Shown here one piece after another: positions 61,726 through 64,000 of a DNA stretch of 64,000 nucleotides. Both the position numbers and the translations under genes were made by a program. How positions within the stretch are numbered: the stretch's first letter is position 1; every line of letters starts with the position of its first letter. Below the pieces are notes generated by a model, which ran no database searches, was not told the DNA's origin, and saw only the letters and a program-made list of their open reading frames with translations. Source of the DNA: Halobellus litoreus (lineage in GTDB: Archaea; Halobacteriota; Halobacteria; Halobacteriales; Haloferacaceae); contig NZ_JANHAW010000001.1 in NCBI RefSeq assembly GCF_024464595.1, positions 434,001-498,000 of the forward strand. The letters run 5' to 3'.

Positions 61726-62694
61726 ATGCTCGACGAGTTGCTCGGTCGCGCGGAGCTCAAAGCGCGGATCGAGGAACTGGAGGAGGAGAAGCGTCACCTC
61801 GAACGCCGGGCGGCGGCCGAAGAGGAGCGTCGGTCGGAGGCCGCTCGCGAGCGCCAGGAGGCCGAAGCGGAGGTCAACCGACTCGAAGACAAGATCGAGG
61901 GGCTCGAAGAGCGGGTCGAGCGGCTCTCCGAAACCGACGACGTCGACGTCGCGTTCCGCGGGACCGAGCAACTGCGCGGAGACCGCCGCGACGAGGTCCT
62001 CTCCCGGCTGTCGTCGTTCGAAACGGAGCCCGAGGGTGCGCTGACGGCGATGGTCCACGAGGAGGTCCCCGACGCCGTCGCCGAGGCGCTGGGCGAGCGG
62101 TCGGCGCTCGTCCGCCGGGCCGCCCCGTGTCTGGTCTGCGTCGACGACGCCGGTCTCGTCGCCGCCGCGTTAGACCCGCCGACGCCCCCCGCGCCGTTCG
62201 ACGAGTGGGGCTCGGGGTTCCGGATCGACCGATCGTGGTTCGCGCCCGTGGACCCGACGTGGGTCGCCCTGGTGCGCTCGGACCTGTTCGCGCTCGGCGT
62301 CTACGACGGGGCGTCGGTGTCGCTCGTCGACGAGGTCGAATCCGACGTGATGGGGTCGCACTCGAAGGGCGGGTTCTCGCAGGCGCGCTTCGAGCGCCGG
62401 CGGGATCAGCAGGTCGACGAGCACCTCGACCGGGCGCGCGAGGCGATCGAGGCTCACGTCGGGACCGACGGCGCGGAATCAGGTGCGGACAGTGCGGAGA
62501 AAGCGGGAAAGGCGGGCGCAACAGCCGAGGAGGGCCTCGCCCGCGATCTGATCGTCCTCGGCGAGGGGACGGTTCTCGGTCGGTTCACGGATCTGGCCGA
62601 CCGGACCGCGACTGTCGACGCCACCGGAGAGCCCGCGGCGGCGCTCGAAAGCGCGGTCCGGGAGTTCTGGACGGTTCGGCTGTCGCTCCTCTGA
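61726..62694 (+). CDS. Vms1/VLRF1-like peptidyl-tRNA release factor
   Basis: 322 residues. A coiled coil spans about 8-70. The release-factor-like domain has GSHSKGGFSQARFERRRDQQ near 210-229, which matches the Vms1/ANKZF1 VLRF1 domain with the Gln of the catalytic loop. Members free stalled peptides from tRNA on the ribosome. The N-terminal coiled coil replaces the ankyrin and zinc-finger parts of the yeast protein. Confidence 0.87.
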   Translation: MLDELLGRAELKARIEELEEEKRHLERRAAAEEERRSEAARERQEAEAEVNRLEDKIEGLEERVERLSETDDVDVAFRGTEQLRGDRRDEVLSRLSSFETEPEGALTAMVHEEVPDAVAEALGERSALVRRAAPCLVCVDDAGLVAAALDPPTPPAPFDEWGSGFRIDRSWFAPVDPTWVALVRSDLFALGVYDGASVSLVDEVESDVMGSHSKGGFSQARFERRRDQQVDEHLDRAREAIEAHVGTDGAESGADSAEKAGKAGATAEEGLARDLIVLGEGTVLGRFTDLADRTATVDATGEPAAALESAVREFWTVRLSLL

Positions 62695-62720
62695 TTCGTC
62701 GCCGCCCCGCAGGATCAGGA

Positions 62721-62732
62721 CGGTTAAAACCG
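62721..62732 (+). promoter_or_regulatory. TATA box inside a short dyad
   Basis: CGGTT-AA-AACCG dyad at 62721-62732, 21-32 nt before the ATG at 62753. It covers the TATA-like TTAAAA, consistent with a leaderless start and possible repressor binding. Confidence 0.45.
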
Positions 62733-62752
62733 CTCTTGCCGTTCACTCACGT

Positions 62753-63805
62753 ATGACTGCCTCATCATCCGAACCCGACGCGGAGCGGGTCGTCGTGCTC
62801 GCCCACGAGAAGTTCCCCGAGCGGGCGAAGACGGCCACTGGTGTGCTCAAATACGCGGATTACGACGTCGTCGCCGTCCTCGACCGCGACCGAGCCGGAA
62901 CGGTCACGACCGACCACCGCGCGGACCTGCCCGAGGTTCCGATCGTCTCCTCGATGGCGGACGCGCCCGACGCCGACACGCTGCTGATCGGAATCTCCCC
63001 CATCGGCGGCGAGTTCGACGATTCCTGGCGACCCGACGTTCGGACCGCGATCGAGCGCGGGTGCGACGTCGTCGCGGGCCTCCACTACTTCCTCGCCGAT
63101 GACGAGGAGTTCACGGCGCTCGCCGAGGAACACGGCGTGGCGCTCCGCGACGTGCGAAAGCCCAAGGAAGACTTGACGGTCGCCGGCGGCCGGAGCGCCG
63201 ACGTCGACGCCGAGGTGGTGCTGACGGTCGGGACCGACTGCTCGGTCGGGAAGATGACCGTCGCGCTCGAACTCGTCGAGGCCGCCCGCGAGCGCGGCGT
63301 CGACGCGGGATTCATCCCGACCGGGCAGACCGGGATTATGATCGCCGGCTGGGGCAACCCGATCGACCGCGTCGTCTCGGATTTCACCGCCGGCGCGGTC
63401 GAGGAGATGATCCTCGAGGTCGGCGACGACTACGACGTGCTGTTCGTCGAGGGCCAGGGCAGCATCGTCCACCCGGCGTACTCCGCGGTCACCTGCGGCA
63501 TCCTCCACGGCGCGATGCCGGACTCGATGGTCCTCTGTCACACGGCGGGCCGCGAAGCGATCCACGGCTACGAGTCGTTCTCGCTCCCTGAGATCGACGA
63601 GTACGTCGACCTCTACGAGGGGCTGGCTGCGCCTGTTCACGAGGGGGACATCGTCGCGGGCGCGCTGAACACGTCCGGCATCGACGACGACGAAGCGGCG
63701 CGCGAGGCGGTCGAGGCGTACGCCGACGAACTGGGACGCCCGGCGACCGACGTCGTCCGGTTCGACGCCGACGCGGTCCTGGATTCGGTCCTCGGGGGCG
63801 AGTGA
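62753..63805 (+). CDS. DUF1611 family protein (DgcN-like)
   Basis: 350 residues. P-loop-like VGTDCSVGKMTVALELVEAA near 158-177, then GFIPTGQTGIMIAGWG and VEGQGSIVHPAYSAVT, the family blocks. Bacterial DgcN acetylates D-glutamate using acetyl-CoA and is followed by an enolase-family racemase. The same gene order is seen here, so D-glutamate or a related amide is the likely substrate by inference. Confidence 0.88.
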   Translation: MTASSSEPDAERVVVLAHEKFPERAKTATGVLKYADYDVVAVLDRDRAGTVTTDHRADLPEVPIVSSMADAPDADTLLIGISPIGGEFDDSWRPDVRTAIERGCDVVAGLHYFLADDEEFTALAEEHGVALRDVRKPKEDLTVAGGRSADVDAEVVLTVGTDCSVGKMTVALELVEAARERGVDAGFIPTGQTGIMIAGWGNPIDRVVSDFTAGAVEEMILEVGDDYDVLFVEGQGSIVHPAYSAVTCGILHGAMPDSMVLCHTAGREAIHGYESFSLPEIDEYVDLYEGLAAPVHEGDIVAGALNTSGIDDDEAAREAVEAYADELGRPATDVVRFDADAVLDSVLGGE

Positions 63806-63808
63806 CGG

Positions 63809-64000
63809 ATGCTCTCGACCGAGTTCGAGCGGCTCTCGCTCCCGCTCGCGGACGCGTTCACCATCTCCCGCGGGACCCAGGAGGTCGCCGAGAACGTCGT
63901 CGTCCGGATCACCGACGGCGGCGGGATGACTGGCGTCGGGGCCGCCGCCCCGGTGGGCCACTACGGCGAGACGCCGGAGACGGTCGAAGCCGTGCTGCCG
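63809..64000 (+). CDS. Enolase-superfamily dipeptide epimerase/DgcA-like (3' partial)
   Basis: 64 residues are visible from ATG 63809, 3 bp after the DUF1611 stop; the gene runs past the window end. TEFERLSLPLADAFTISRGTQEVAENVVVRITDG is the N-terminal capping domain of the mandelate-racemase/muconate-lactonizing family. Pairing with a DgcN-like protein points to an N-acetylglutamate racemase or dipeptide epimerase. Confidence 0.85.
   Translation, partial: MLSTEFERLSLPLADAFTISRGTQEVAENVVVRITDGGGMTGVGAAAPVGHYGETPETVEAVLP

Noticed and set aside
62765-63961. 398-codon minus-strand frame opposite the DUF1611 gene
   Set aside because: Shadow of a well-identified plus-strand protein.

Overview
The window is chromosomal DNA from a haloarchaeon (class Halobacteria). 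The evidence is very high GC, acidic proteins rich in Asp/Glu and poor in Lys, many GTG starts, AT-rich TATA-like boxes about 25-32 nt upstream of start codons with no room for a leader (leaderless promoters), and haloarchaeal families such as a SAMP1-like ubiquitin-fold modifier, transcription factor S, bacterio-opsin-activator-type HTH, HPP-USP and AbrB-PhoU proteins. I cannot name the genus. I see no rRNA, tRNA, insertion sequence, CRISPR array or integrase, so most of the window reads as core genome. The one stretch that looks different in base composition is about 6.7-9.35 kb, an AAA ATPase gene and its AT-richer flanks.

Layout. 0-6.7 kb: the end of a GltD-like oxidoreductase, a GNAT acetyltransferase, a divergent pair (AstE/aspartoacylase-like hydrolase and a RimK ATP-grasp ligase fused to a retropepsin-like domain), then a same-strand set of two haloarchaeal Cys-rich proteins and transcription factor S. 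6.7-14.8 kb: a structured intergenic element, a two-domain AAA ATPase, a small membrane protein, an alpha/beta hydrolase, PspA, a four-helix membrane protein, a GCS2-like ligase and an uncharacterised protein. 15.4-23.2 kb: one operon with two PrkA-type kinases, a DUF444/YeaH VWA protein and SpoVR. 23.3-27.3 kb: SAMP1, two membrane TrkA-C proteins and a coiled-coil protein, all on the minus strand.

27.3-35.6 kb: the phosphate transport operon pstS-pstC-pstA-pstB, an AbrB-PhoU regulator and a TVGYGD potassium channel with an RCK domain. 35.6-40 kb: an HPP-USP protein, uridine phosphorylase, a small membrane protein, a PfkB kinase and a winged-helix regulator. 40.3-45.9 kb: an HTH/membrane pair, a LolA-like protein, a DUF63 protein, and an overlapping pair (gamma-glutamylcyclotransferase fold plus a membrane-anchored protein with beta-barrel-like segments) that is the best candidate for an undescribed two-gene system. 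46-58.8 kb: deoC, a DUF5786 micro-protein, a REC-PAS protein, a membrane PAS-GAF histidine kinase, a malate:quinone oxidoreductase of the epsilonproteobacterial type, a cold-shock protein, a membrane spermidine-synthase-like protein, UspA, MsrB, a KaiC/Rad55-like ATPase with a small partner and a renalase-like flavoprotein. 58.8-64 kb: a PHP phosphoesterase, an extradiol dioxygenase with a divergent HTH regulator, a Vms1-like release factor and a DgcN-DgcA-like pair cut by the window end.

A repeated theme is short degenerate tandem repeats with fixed periods (18, 20, 25, 27, 28 bp) between genes or across stop codons. They occur at 1951, 14848, 23231, 33675, 40240 and 43852, and in frame at 36299. 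They look like slippage-born intergenic or gene-tail DNA rather than mobile elements.
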